A stretch of DNA of 64,000 nucleotides. Origin: Nocardia paucivorans NBRC 100373 (GTDB lineage: Bacteria > Actinomycetota > Actinomycetes > Mycobacteriales > Mycobacteriaceae). The notes under the pieces were generated by a model. That model saw only the letters and a program-made list of their open reading frames with translations, was not told the DNA's origin and made no database searches. The translations under genes and the position numbers were made by a program. The stretch is from positions 124,001-188,000 of the forward strand of contig NZ_BAGE01000048.1 in the NCBI RefSeq assembly GCF_000308675.1, in the 5' to 3' direction. This document shows positions 35,368 to 43,820 of this stretch, in pieces; position 1 is the first letter of the stretch, and each line of letters begins with the position of its first letter.

Positions 35368-37011
35368 TTGACCGCCTCCACCGAGGGCTCCGTCGCACCC
35401 GCCGCCCGCGGGTTGGCCGCGGAGGTGTCGCGGCGTCGCACCTTCGCCGTGATCTCCCACCCGGACGCGGGCAAGTCGACACTCACCGAAGCGTTGGCGC
35501 TGCATGCCCGCAAGATCTCCGAGGCGGGCGCCATCCACGGCAAGGCCGGTCGCAAGTCGACGGTCTCGGACTGGATGGAAATGGAGAAGGCGCGCGGTAT
35601 CTCGGTGAGTTCGACCGCGCTGCAATTCGACTACCGGGCGGCCGGCTCCGATATCGACCATGTGATCAACCTGGTCGACACCCCCGGTCACTCGGATTTC
35701 TCCGAGGACACCTATCGGGTGCTCACCGCCGTGGACGCCGCGGTAATGCTCATCGACGCGGCCAAGGGCCTGGAACCTCAGACATTGAAGCTGTTCCAGG
35801 TGTGTCGCCACCGCGGTATCCCGGTCATCACCGTGATCAACAAATGGGACCGGCCCGGCCGCGCCCCGCTGGAACTGCTGGACGAGATCGACGAACGCAT
35901 CGGCCTGACCCCCACGCCGCTGTTCCTGCCGGTCGGTATCGCCGGTGATTTCCGCGGTCTGCTGCGCCGCGGTCCCGATGGTCTGGCGACCGAATACATC
36001 CACTTCACCCGCACCGCGGGCGGCGCCACCATTGCCCCGGAGGAATCGCTGAGCCCGGATGCCGCCGAGGCTCGCGAGGGCGCGGCCTGGACCACCGCGG
36101 CCGAGGAGAGCGAACTGCTCGCGGCCACCGGGCAGATCCACGATCAGGAACTGTTCCTGGCAGGGCAGACCTCCCCGGTGATCTATGCCTCCGCCATGTT
36201 GAACTTCGGGGTGCGCCAACTGTTGGAAACGCTGGTCGAGCTGGCGCCCCCGCCCGGCCCGCGCATCGATGTTGCCGGCAATCCGCGCGCTCCCGAGGAG
36301 CCGTTCAGCGCGGTGGTGTTCAAGGTGCAGGCCGGTATGGATGCCGCGCACCGCGACCGATTGGCCTTCATGCGAATCGTGTCGGGCGAGTTCGAACGGG
36401 GCATGGTGGTCACGCACGCCCAGACCGGTCGACCATTCGCCACCAAATACGCGCTGACCGTGTTCGGTCGCGACCGAACCACCGTGGACACCGCCTATCC
36501 GGGGGATGTGGTGGGTCTGGTCAATGCCACCGCATTGGCCCCGGGCCACACGTTGTACGTGGACAAGAAGGTGGAATACCCGCCGATCCCGTCCTTCGCG
36601 CCGGAACATTTCGCGGTGCTGCGCGCGGCGAGCGCGGGCAAGTACAAACAGTTCCGCAAGGCCATCGACCAGCTCGACTCCGAGGGCGTGGTGCAGGTGT
36701 TGCGCAACGATGCGCGCGGCGACGCCTCCCCGGTGCTGGCGGCCGTGGGGCCGATGCAGTTCGAGGTGGTGACCGCCCGAATGCAGACCGAGTTCGGGGT
36801 CGAGACCCACCTCGAGCACCTCGGGTACACGGTGGCGCGCCGCACCGATGCGACATCGGCACCGGAGCTGGACCGTCAGCGCGGGGTGGAGGTGTTCACC
36901 CGCAGCGACGGGGCGATACTGGCCCTGTTCAGCGATAAATGGCGGCTGCAGTACATCGAGAAGGAACTGCCGAACCTCACCCTGGAGCCATTGGTCGCTG
37001 CGGCGGACTAG
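35368..37011 (+). CDS. prfC: Peptide chain release factor 3
   Basis: GTPase of 547 aa that removes RF1/RF2 after termination. The start is TTG 35368 (MTASTEG) with GAAAGG 9 bases before it; the open frame from 35128 has no support. G1 ISHPDAGKSTLTEAL, switch region GIHGKAGRKSTVSDWMEME-type residues (IHGKAGRKSTVSDWMEMEKA), G3 LVDTPGHSDFSEDTYR, G4 VINKWDR. The RF3-specific domains II/III follow (FKVQAGMDAAHRDRLAFMRI; VGPMQFEVVTARMQTEFG). prfC is patchy in actinobacteria and is divergent from rplY here. Confidence 0.93.
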   Translation: MTASTEGSVAPAARGLAAEVSRRRTFAVISHPDAGKSTLTEALALHARKISEAGAIHGKAGRKSTVSDWMEMEKARGISVSSTALQFDYRAAGSDIDHVINLVDTPGHSDFSEDTYRVLTAVDAAVMLIDAAKGLEPQTLKLFQVCRHRGIPVITVINKWDRPGRAPLELLDEIDERIGLTPTPLFLPVGIAGDFRGLLRRGPDGLATEYIHFTRTAGGATIAPEESLSPDAAEAREGAAWTTAAEESELLAATGQIHDQELFLAGQTSPVIYASAMLNFGVRQLLETLVELAPPPGPRIDVAGNPRAPEEPFSAVVFKVQAGMDAAHRDRLAFMRIVSGEFERGMVVTHAQTGRPFATKYALTVFGRDRTTVDTAYPGDVVGLVNATALAPGHTLYVDKKVEYPPIPSFAPEHFAVLRAASAGKYKQFRKAIDQLDSEGVVQVLRNDARGDASPVLAAVGPMQFEVVTARMQTEFGVETHLEHLGYTVARRTDATSAPELDRQRGVEVFTRSDGAILALFSDKWRLQYIEKELPNLTLEPLVAAAD

Positions 37012-37026
37012 CCGGGGTCGCCCCGG
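37012..37026 (+). terminator. Short GC hairpin after prfC
   Basis: CCGGGG pairs with CCCCGG around TCG directly after the prfC stop. A second short inverted repeat (CCCAC/GTGGG) follows at about 37034-37053. Together they may end transcription from both sides of this convergent junction. Confidence 0.5.
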
Positions 37027-37063
37027 CGGCGGCGAGCCCACCGGGATCGAGTGGGTCTGTCCG

Positions 37064-37672
37064 CTATCCGGCCTCGCGCTGCTGCTGCACCTCGACGGGC
37101 TCCGCTTCCAGGTTTTCCCCCGGCTGCCGTTCCGCGGGCTCGACCCTGGAATCCCGGACGATCAGCCCCAGCCGATTCGAGGTCAACCGCAGACTGGGCA
37201 GATCGTCGAGTGACAGCACCACTTCGTAGGTGCGTTCGTAGCCGGTGTGCGCGATCCGCCACCGGCCGTCATCGCAGCGCACATAGCGGTCGGAATAGAA
37301 GGCGGCGCCGTGCAGCAGCATATTGTGCTCCGGGATGAGCGCCGTATCGGAGAGATACCAGGTGCCGGTGGCGGTATCGCCATCGACATCGATCTCGGGG
37401 TGATCACAGTGATGTTCGGTGATGACATGGGGTCCCAGGGTGTTGCGTACGAAGGTCAGGAACGCGTCCCGGGACTCGAATTGCAGATATTCGCTGTAGG
37501 TGGCGGTCGCCTCCGGAATCATCGTGTCGACGAGTTCGTCCCACTGCTTGGTATCCAGACTTCGCAGATACCGGAATTTGAGCCGCCCGATGGCGAAGAC
37601 GTCATCGGTCGGCGCGGTCTCCGACCTCGGTCCGGCCCGCCTGACGTTGGGTGCCCGCGGACCCGCGGTCAT
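37064..37672 (-). CDS. NTF2/SnoaL-like domain protein
   Basis: Protein of about 202 aa with an NTF2-like cone fold: VFAIGRLKFRYLRSLDTKQW, FVRNTLGPHVITEHHCDHPE, GDTATGTWYLSDTALIPEH and GRWRIAHTGYERTYEVV are typical of the SnoaL-4/bile acid dehydratase-like group. The Asp/His pair expected in dehydratases may be present (TEHHCDHPEID) but a reaction cannot be assigned. I chose ATG 37672 (MTAGPRAP); the frame extends to ATG 37846 and the longer start is possible because neither has a strong ribosome site. It converges on prfC. Confidence 0.7.
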   Translation of the reverse strand: MTAGPRAPNVRRAGPRSETAPTDDVFAIGRLKFRYLRSLDTKQWDELVDTMIPEATATYSEYLQFESRDAFLTFVRNTLGPHVITEHHCDHPEIDVDGDTATGTWYLSDTALIPEHNMLLHGAAFYSDRYVRCDDGRWRIAHTGYERTYEVVLSLDDLPSLRLTSNRLGLIVRDSRVEPAERQPGENLEAEPVEVQQQREAG

Positions 37673-37974
37673 CGGCGGTTCCGGCCCCTGGTCCAGTCGT
37701 GGTGGTATCGGGATATCCGTCCCTCCTCCCAGCGCGGCGGCGAGTGCGGAGCCGGAGGCGGTGATCGCTTCACTACTCTGCCCCGCGTGACGCGGGAACC
37801 CTGCTACCCGCTGTGTGCGGTCCCTGTCTTCATGGCCCTGCTCCATACATCCACCATCCCACCGAAAACGGGCATTCAGCGGGGTTGACCAGATCTGTAT
37901 CAGATCGCGACCAATATCGATGGCCAGGAGGATCGATGGCCCAGGAAGATCGATGGTCCAGGAAGATCGATGGT
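37673..37974. other. Intergenic stretch with tandem repeats
   Basis: I see no independent gene. The left part may be coding if the NTF2-like gene starts at 37846. The right end carries four 17-bp tandem repeats (37916-37982). Confidence 0.4.
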
Positions 37975-37982
37975 CTAGGAGG
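37916..37982. repeat. Four tandem copies of a 17-bp unit
   Basis: Units at 37916-37931 (16 bases), 37932-37948, 37949-37965 and 37966-37982 follow ATCGATGGYCCAGGARG. The copies differ at two or three positions. The last copy overlaps the stop codon of the Abi-alpha-like gene, so slippage here could alter its C-terminus. Confidence 0.8.
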
Positions 37983-38874
37983 ATTGCTGCCCGTTGCCTA
38001 TGGTGAAACAGGTGCGACAGAAGTCCTCGCCGAACTCCGTCAGCCGTAGGCTCTTGCGCACGATCTTGGGGGCCCGGCCCGCTTTCTTCAGCGCGGCCTC
38101 CACCGCGGGTTGTACCTCCAGCACCATGTACCGGCTCAATACCACCGGATCGTCGGAGGTCATGGTGAGCCCCAGCCGATTGAGGTTGATCAGGTAGGAA
38201 CGAGCCCGGTCCGGGTATCGGACCCCCGCCTGTTCCGGTACCGAGGTCAGATCCCCGGCCACCAGTTCGGAACCGATACCGAGCGGCCGATTGGTGCGCA
38301 CGTCGACCGTGGGCTGCGGTCCGTTGAGCGCCATGTAACGCAGAATGCGCGCCTCGTCGGGGGCGAGTTCGTCCAGAATCCGGTCGTAGGCGGGGTGCAC
38401 CTCCTCGGTGAAGTACACATCGGCCGACCGCGCCAGTAGGGCGTCACCGCGTTTGCGCAGCTCCGCCACCGTCGCCGAGTGTCGATAGGATCCGACGGAC
38501 AGCGCCTGCCGTCCAGGGGGTACATCGCCGTGCCCGGTCGGCACATAGCTGACGATCTCGCGTACCGACCCCTCGGTGACCCCGAGCGCGCTGCGGGCGA
38601 TGGAGCGCAATGCGTTGCCGGTGCGTTCGGCGATCTCGGCCGAGGACTCGCCCTCGAGTGCGGCCTGGGTGATCTCCCTGGTCACTTCGTAAGAGGTGGA
38701 CACCGCCCACTGCCCACCGCGCACCACGCTGCCCGCCGCCATACCGGCCGCTCGGAAGAATCCCCGAATCAGCCGGGCCTCGTTGCTGATCTGGCGCCGC
38801 TCGGCGTCCGCGCTGCGCTCCACGGCGCGGGAACCGGGCCGGGTGATCTCGTGTCCGGTCCTGTCGTCTGCCAC
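37975..38874 (-). CDS. Abi-alpha/DUF4393-like protein
   Basis: Protein of 299 aa from GTG 38874 with GGAG six bases upstream. A central helical part is followed by RILDELAPDEARILRYMALN, YLINLNRLGLTM and a C-terminal LRLTEFGEDFCRTCF, a layout I associate with the Abi_alpha/DUF4393 family. The founding member is an abortive-infection protein, but most members are uncharacterised. A hydrophobic FRAAGMAAGSVV segment near residue 40 may be membrane-associated. The C-terminus (CRTCF) has paired cysteines. No toxin-antitoxin partner is adjacent. Family match from memory, function open. Confidence 0.55.
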   Translation of the reverse strand: MADDRTGHEITRPGSRAVERSADAERRQISNEARLIRGFFRAAGMAAGSVVRGGQWAVSTSYEVTREITQAALEGESSAEIAERTGNALRSIARSALGVTEGSVREIVSYVPTGHGDVPPGRQALSVGSYRHSATVAELRKRGDALLARSADVYFTEEVHPAYDRILDELAPDEARILRYMALNGPQPTVDVRTNRPLGIGSELVAGDLTSVPEQAGVRYPDRARSYLINLNRLGLTMTSDDPVVLSRYMVLEVQPAVEAALKKAGRAPKIVRKSLRLTEFGEDFCRTCFTIGNGQQSS

Positions 38875-39087
38875 GTCCTACTCCGATATCGCCAGGTGAA
38901 CGAGTACGCTCACCGATTATCGCCCACCGATCACGATCCGCAGGGGTTGGTCGTGACTCGCGCCGACGTCTCAAGACACTAACGCAGCACCGCCCGACGC
39001 AGCGGTCGACGCCCCGCGAAGAAGTGATGATCAGGGTGCTAATTTGAGGTTCCGGTGAGTCGACGATCACCGGGACAGGAGGGTGTC

Positions 39088-40410
39088 GTGTTGGAGAGTG
39101 TGTTCGGGGTACACCCGACGATCCTCCTCGAACTGGTCACGATACCCCTCTTCACCGGCGTTATCGGGTACATCACCAATTGGACCGGTGTGCTGATGTT
39201 GTTCCGTCCGATCGCCTTCCACGGCGTTTCGCTCCCCGGGCTGCGCATGGTGTATCCGTATCTACCCAAGCGGATCCAGGTGCTGCCACTGTTGAGCTAC
39301 GACGGCCGTATCGGCTGGCAGGGCATCGTTCCGTCGCGGGCGGACAAGATGGCCAGTATCGCTGTGGACAAAGGACTTTCGAAACTCGGCAGTGTGGCCG
39401 ATTTCTATCGTGAGCTGGAGCCCGACGCTCTGGCAGAGCACCTGGCGGTCACCGCCGAGGCCCAGATCCGCGATATCGTCGAGGAGATTCTGCGCCGCGA
39501 GCATCCACAGCTCTGGTACAACCTGCCCGCCCCGGTTCGGGAAATGGTGCATCAGCGGGTGCGCCAGCAATTGCCCACCATTCTGCGCGAACTCACCCAT
39601 GAACTCGGCGCCAATATCGATCAATTGCTGGACGTCAAGCAGATGGTCATCCGCTACTTCCAGGCCCGGCCCCAACTGCTCAATCAACTGTTCCAGGTTC
39701 TCGGAGCCAAGGAATTGCGGTTCATGCAGAACTTCGGCTTCTATTTCGGCGCCCCGATGGGCCTGGTGCTGGTCGCCGTTCTGCATCTGACCAGCTGGCC
39801 GACACTGGCGGTTCTGCCCATCGGCGGAGTGATCATCGGCTGGGTGGTCAACTGGGTGGGTATCAACCTGATCTTCGCTCCCGCCGAACCGAAATGGTGG
39901 TGCCCGTGGCGGCAGGGTCTGCTGATCAAACGGCAGCCCGAGATCACCGCCGGTTATGCGGAATTGGTGTCCACCCAGGTGATGACGGTGGCCAATATCG
40001 GCGACGAATTGCTCAACGGTCCCCGTTCGGACCGCACCCTGCAAATGCTGGAGGACACCCTGCGTCCGGCCGCCGATCGGGCGCTGGGTCCGGCGCGCGG
40101 CGCGGTCAAACTGGTGCTGGGCAGCCGTGAGTACGACGCCCTGCAGACAACATTCACCAACGAGGCCATGGCCATCGCCCCGATCGCCTTCGCCGACCCC
40201 GACTTCAACCTGCGCCAGGGCAAACAGATCAACAACTACATCGCCAAACAGATGGCGGCGCTGTCACCACACGACTTCGTCGATATGCTGCGCGCCGCCA
40301 TCAAACAGGACGAATGGCTGTTGTTCGTGCACGGTGGCGTACTCGGGCTCTTCGCGGGGTACGCGCACATCCTGGTTTTCGGCACCACCGTGGCCACCAC
40401 CTGGATGTAG
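39088..40410 (+). CDS. DUF445-family membrane protein
   Basis: Protein of about 440 aa with an N-terminal membrane segment (PLFTGVIGYITNWTGVLMLF), a long helical middle, two more membrane helices near residue 230-270 (MGLVLVAVLHLTSWPTLAVL; GGVIIGWVVNWVGINLIFAP) and a C-terminal helix ending GGVLGLFAGYAHILVFG. The NWxGVxMLF and NWVGINLIF repeats are hallmarks of the DUF445 (YheB/YjiN) family, of unknown function. GTG 39088 or TTG 39091 both sit behind AGGAGGG at 39077-39083; the frame is open to 39055. Confidence 0.8.
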   Translation: MLESVFGVHPTILLELVTIPLFTGVIGYITNWTGVLMLFRPIAFHGVSLPGLRMVYPYLPKRIQVLPLLSYDGRIGWQGIVPSRADKMASIAVDKGLSKLGSVADFYRELEPDALAEHLAVTAEAQIRDIVEEILRREHPQLWYNLPAPVREMVHQRVRQQLPTILRELTHELGANIDQLLDVKQMVIRYFQARPQLLNQLFQVLGAKELRFMQNFGFYFGAPMGLVLVAVLHLTSWPTLAVLPIGGVIIGWVVNWVGINLIFAPAEPKWWCPWRQGLLIKRQPEITAGYAELVSTQVMTVANIGDELLNGPRSDRTLQMLEDTLRPAADRALGPARGAVKLVLGSREYDALQTTFTNEAMAIAPIAFADPDFNLRQGKQINNYIAKQMAALSPHDFVDMLRAAIKQDEWLLFVHGGVLGLFAGYAHILVFGTTVATTWM

Positions 40411-40422
40411 GCCGGGAGTGCC

Positions 40423-42237
40423 TCAGACCTGATCGGCGAGTTCCATCCAGCGTTCCTCGGCCGTTTCCTTCTCGGCCTGCACCTGTTCGAGCTCCGCCCC
40501 GAGGGTCATGAGCCGTTCCGGGTCGGTGGCGGCATCGGCGAGACTCGCATGCAGTTTCGCCTCACGTTCGGTGAGTTTGTCGATGGTGCGCTCCAGTCGG
40601 GCCAATTCCTTGCGGGCCGCGCGGTAGGCGGCGGAATCGCTCGGAGCCGCGGTCCCGGAGCGCTCCGTTTCGGCCCGTCCGGTCGGTTTGCCCCCGCCGG
40701 CGGCGAGCTCGCCGCGGCGACGCAGATACTCCTCGATCCCACCGGGCAGATTGGTGAGTTTCCCATCGCCGAACAGGGCCCAGGTGGAGTCGCAGATCCG
40801 CTCGATCAGGTAGCGGTCGTGGCTGATCACCACCAGGGTGCCCGCCCAGTTGTCCAGGAGGTCTTCCAGCTGCTGCAGCGTATCGATGTCCAGGTCGTTG
40901 GTCGGCTCGTCCAGCAGCAGGACGTTCGGTTCGGACATGAGAATGCGGGTGAGCTGCAGCCGGCGCCGCTCCCCACCGGACAGATCCCGCACGGGTGTGC
41001 GCTGCCGGGCCGCATTGAACCCGAGCCGCTCGGCCAACTGGCCCGCCGACAGTTCGAGCGCCTTGCTGCCTTCGCCCAGGGTTATTCGCATGGCCACTTC
41101 CTGAACGGCCTCCAGTACCCGCATATCGCCCGGTAGGTCGTCCAGTTCCTGCCGCAACCAGCCGATCCGCACCGTTTGACCCTGTATCCGCCGGCCCGTG
41201 ATCGGGTCGACATCACCGGCCAGCGCACGCAGCAGCGTGGTCTTGCCGGAACCGTTCACCCCCACCAGACCGACCCGTTCCCCCGGCCCCAGCCGCCAGG
41301 TCAGGTCATGAACGAGGGTGCGTCCGTCCGGGGTGGCCAGCGTGGTGTTCTCGAGTTCGACCACCACCCGCCCCAACCGTTTCCGGGCGAAGGCAGTGAG
41401 CGAAACGGTGTCGCGGGGCGGCGGCACATCGGCGATGAGCGCCTCGGCCGCCTCCACCCGATACCGCGGCTTCGACGTGCGGGCCTGCGGACCGCGCCGA
41501 AGCCAGGCCAGTTCCTTGCGGGCCAGATTCCGCCGCCGGGCCTCCATGGCGTCGGCCTGGCGGGCGCGTTCGGCGCGCGCGAAGATCCAGTCGCCGTAAC
41601 CGCCCTCATAGGTTTCCACCCGGCCCCCGACGACCTCCCAGGTTCGCGTGGCGACGGTGTCGAGGAACCAACGGTCGTGGGTGACCACCACCAGGGCGCT
41701 CCGCCGTTGGAGCAGATGCTGCGCCAGCCATTGCACGCCCTCGACGTCGAGGTGGTTGGTGGGTTCGTCCAACACCAGCAGATCGAGATCCCGGACCAGC
41801 GCGGCGGCCAGCGCGACCCGGCGGCGTTCACCACCGGAGAGAGCGGTGACGGGCGTGTCCAGACCGAGCGCGGCGATCCCGATCCCATCGAGCACCGCAC
41901 GGATCCGCGGATCGGCCGCCCATTCGTGCTCGGCGAGCACCCCGCCGGAGGAGTCCTCGGTCAATCCCGCGAATACGGCCGACCCCACGGTGGCACCCTC
42001 GGGCAGGGTCCCACGCTGGGTCACCACCGCCATTCGCAACCCGCCCAAGGTGCTGACCCGGCCGCTGTCGGGCTGCTCGATACCGGTGAGCACCTCCAGC
42101 AGGGTGGTCTTGCCGCCGCCGTTGAGGCCCACCACCCCGATCCGGTCACCCGCGTGCACACCCAGCGAGACACCGTCGAGCAGCGGGGTGATACCGAAGC
42201 TCTTGCTGACCTGTTCGAGGTTGATCAGGTTGGCCAT
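40423..42237 (-). CDS. ABC-F ATPase (Uup/EttA-like translation factor)
   Basis: Soluble protein of 604 aa with two ATPase domains and no membrane part. ATG 42237 (MANLINLEQVSKSFG) has GGAGG upstream; the frame to 42918 is antisense of ispE. Domain 1 has GLNGGGKTTLLEVLTG, LSGGERRRVALAAAL and LLVLDEPTNHLD. Domain 2 has GVNGSGKTTLLRALAG, LSGGERRRLQLTRIL and VLLLDEPTNDLD. The C-terminal coiled coil (ELARLERTIDKLTEREAKLH) is Uup-like. Members act on the ribosome and some give antibiotic resistance; which type this is cannot be told. Confidence 0.9.
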   Translation of the reverse strand: MANLINLEQVSKSFGITPLLDGVSLGVHAGDRIGVVGLNGGGKTTLLEVLTGIEQPDSGRVSTLGGLRMAVVTQRGTLPEGATVGSAVFAGLTEDSSGGVLAEHEWAADPRIRAVLDGIGIAALGLDTPVTALSGGERRRVALAAALVRDLDLLVLDEPTNHLDVEGVQWLAQHLLQRRSALVVVTHDRWFLDTVATRTWEVVGGRVETYEGGYGDWIFARAERARQADAMEARRRNLARKELAWLRRGPQARTSKPRYRVEAAEALIADVPPPRDTVSLTAFARKRLGRVVVELENTTLATPDGRTLVHDLTWRLGPGERVGLVGVNGSGKTTLLRALAGDVDPITGRRIQGQTVRIGWLRQELDDLPGDMRVLEAVQEVAMRITLGEGSKALELSAGQLAERLGFNAARQRTPVRDLSGGERRRLQLTRILMSEPNVLLLDEPTNDLDIDTLQQLEDLLDNWAGTLVVISHDRYLIERICDSTWALFGDGKLTNLPGGIEEYLRRRGELAAGGGKPTGRAETERSGTAAPSDSAAYRAARKELARLERTIDKLTEREAKLHASLADAATDPERLMTLGAELEQVQAEKETAEERWMELADQV

Positions 42238-42379
42238 GGAATCCTCCGTGGTCGATCGCGAATCCGCTGACGTGAAATCGCGCCGGTCGGGCCCGGGACG
42301 GGCCGTGAACGTCTTGTATTGCATCACCCGGGGACGGAACGAACTCACCGACCCCGGGGCATGGCAGGGCAACGCGAGA

Positions 42380-43345
42380 TCAGGCGCGGCGCTGTCCCGG
42401 GCCGTCGGGATGGGATCGGGGTGGCTCATCGGAGCCGAGGACACGGGCTCCGTGGGCCGGACCTGTTGCGGTGCGCACACTGCGGCTGACGCCCGCCCCG
42501 GCCAGTTCCGCCGCCACCGCGACCGCCGCCTCGGCGGATTCGCAGAGGAAGGCGCAGGTAGGACCGGAACCGGACACCAATCCGGCCAGGGCACCCGCAT
42601 CGATACCGGCGCGCAGGGTACGCCGCAGTTCTGGACGCAGGGACAGTGCCGCGGCCTGTAGATCGTTGCCGAGCAGGGGCGCGAGTTGTCCAGGGTCGCC
42701 GGCGGCCAGCGCCTGCATGAGCTCCTGCGGTTCGCCGAGTCGCGGCGGGTCGCCCTGGACCCGCAACCGATCCAGTTCGGTGAACACCGCCGGGGTGGAC
42801 AGCCCGCCCTTGGCGAGGGCGAGCACCCAGTGAAAGGTGTTGCGGGACAGCACCGGGAGCAAGCGCTCACCGCGTCCGGTGCCGAGGGCGGTGCCACCGT
42901 GCAGAGAGAAGGGGACATCGCTGCCGAGTTCGGCGGCCACCGCCGAGAGCTCGTCCCGGCCCAGACCCAGTTCCCACAGCTCGTTCAGTCCGACCAGGGT
43001 GGCCGCGGCATCGGCGCTGCCGCCCGCCATTCCACCGGCCACCGGGATCCCCTTGTTGATGGCGATCTCCACCAGCGGCGCCCGTCCGGCCAGATGTCCC
43101 AGGCGGACCGCGGCCTGCCACACCAGATTGGTCCGGTCGGTGGGCACCTCGATCGCGTTCTCGCCGCTGACCCGAATGGTGAGGGAGGACGCCGGGGTGA
43201 TCCGCACATCATCCGCCAGTGACAGCGCCTGGAATACCGTGGTGAGCTCGTGGTAGCCGTCCGCGCGTATATCACCGACCCCGAGATGGAGGTTCACCTT
43301 CGACGGCGCCCGCACGGTGACGGGACTGGGCACAACGGACAGCAC
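42380..43345 (-). CDS. ispE: 4-diphosphocytidyl-2-C-methyl-D-erythritol kinase
   Basis: GHMP kinase of 321 aa in the MEP isoprenoid pathway. PSKVNLHLGVGDIRADGYHE carries the substrate-binding N-terminus, and GIPVAGGMAGGSADAAATLV is the ATP loop. GSGPTCAFLCESAE is the C-terminal glycine-rich motif. GTG 43345 is used; GTG 43333 is an alternative. It lies downstream of rsmA on the same strand with copZ inserted in the opposite orientation between them, interrupting the mycobacterial ksgA-ispE order. Confidence 0.93.
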   Translation of the reverse strand: MLSVVPSPVTVRAPSKVNLHLGVGDIRADGYHELTTVFQALSLADDVRITPASSLTIRVSGENAIEVPTDRTNLVWQAAVRLGHLAGRAPLVEIAINKGIPVAGGMAGGSADAAATLVGLNELWELGLGRDELSAVAAELGSDVPFSLHGGTALGTGRGERLLPVLSRNTFHWVLALAKGGLSTPAVFTELDRLRVQGDPPRLGEPQELMQALAAGDPGQLAPLLGNDLQAAALSLRPELRRTLRAGIDAGALAGLVSGSGPTCAFLCESAEAAVAVAAELAGAGVSRSVRTATGPAHGARVLGSDEPPRSHPDGPGQRRA

Positions 43346-43473
43346 GGTGCCCTAGCCTAACCGCCGCGGCCGTGGGGCGCGGCTTCTGTCGTGGACCCAT
43401 GGACTACGCCCGCTGCCGGCGAAACGGTTGCCGTCCCACGGGCGGCAGCAACCGCCGGGTCGCTTGCCACTAT

Positions 43474-43488
43474 TACCCCCCGGGGGTA
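43474..43488 (+). promoter_or_regulatory. CsoR-type copper operator
   Basis: TACCCCC-C-GGGGGTA is a perfect inverted repeat with a one-base centre, the form of CsoR operators that repress copper genes. It lies 59 bases upstream of the copper chaperone gene. Confidence 0.7.
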
Positions 43489-43547
43489 TGTTGGAGTCGG
43501 GCCACGCGCCCGATGGAGAACACCCGTAGCGAGACCAAGGAGTCGAG

Positions 43548-43754
43548 ATGTCCACAGCCACCTACACGGTCACGGGTATGACCTGCGGGCACTGCGTCCA
43601 GTCCGTGCAGAGCGAGATCGGCAAGATCGACGGCGTCACCGGCGTGGACGTCGACCTGGCATCCGGCCGCGTCACCGTCGAGAGCACGGCGCCCGTCCCG
43701 GCCGATGCGGTTGCCGCGGCCGTCGACGAGGCGGGCTACGCACTCACCGAGTGA
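43548..43754 (+). CDS. copZ: Copper chaperone, HMA domain (CopZ-like)
   Basis: Protein of 68 aa consisting of one heavy-metal-associated domain. The metal site is GMTCGHCVQSV. The beta-alpha-beta-beta-alpha-beta pattern runs to the end (GVDVDLASGRVTVES; AVAAAVDEAGYALTE). ATG 43548 follows CAAGGAG. It is a solitary chaperone without a neighbouring CopA ATPase or CsoR gene; the upstream palindrome suggests copper control. Inserted between ispE and rsmA on the opposite strand. Confidence 0.92.
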   Translation: MSTATYTVTGMTCGHCVQSVQSEIGKIDGVTGVDVDLASGRVTVESTAPVPADAVAAAVDEAGYALTE

Positions 43755-43780
43755 CGCGAACCGGCCGGCTCGAACGCCGG

Positions 43781-43820
43781 CCGATATCCGGGCGGCCGAT
43801 ATCCGGGCGGCCGCCCGGAT
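43781..43820. terminator. Duplicated 15-mer ending in a 20-bp palindrome between copZ and rsmA
   Basis: CCGATATCCGGGCGG occurs twice in tandem (43781-43795, 43796-43810), and the second copy runs into the perfect palindrome ATCCGGGCGGCCGCCCGGAT at 43801-43820. The palindrome abuts the rsmA stop at 43821. It can serve as a bidirectional terminator for these convergent genes. Confidence 0.6.

Noticed and set aside
35362..37041. Minus-strand open frame of 559 codons
   Set aside because: Antisense of prfC, which has intact GTPase motifs.
37916..37982. Tandem 17-bp units, considered as plasmid iterons or an origin
   Set aside because: Only four copies, no adjacent replication gene, and chromosomal housekeeping genes on both sides.
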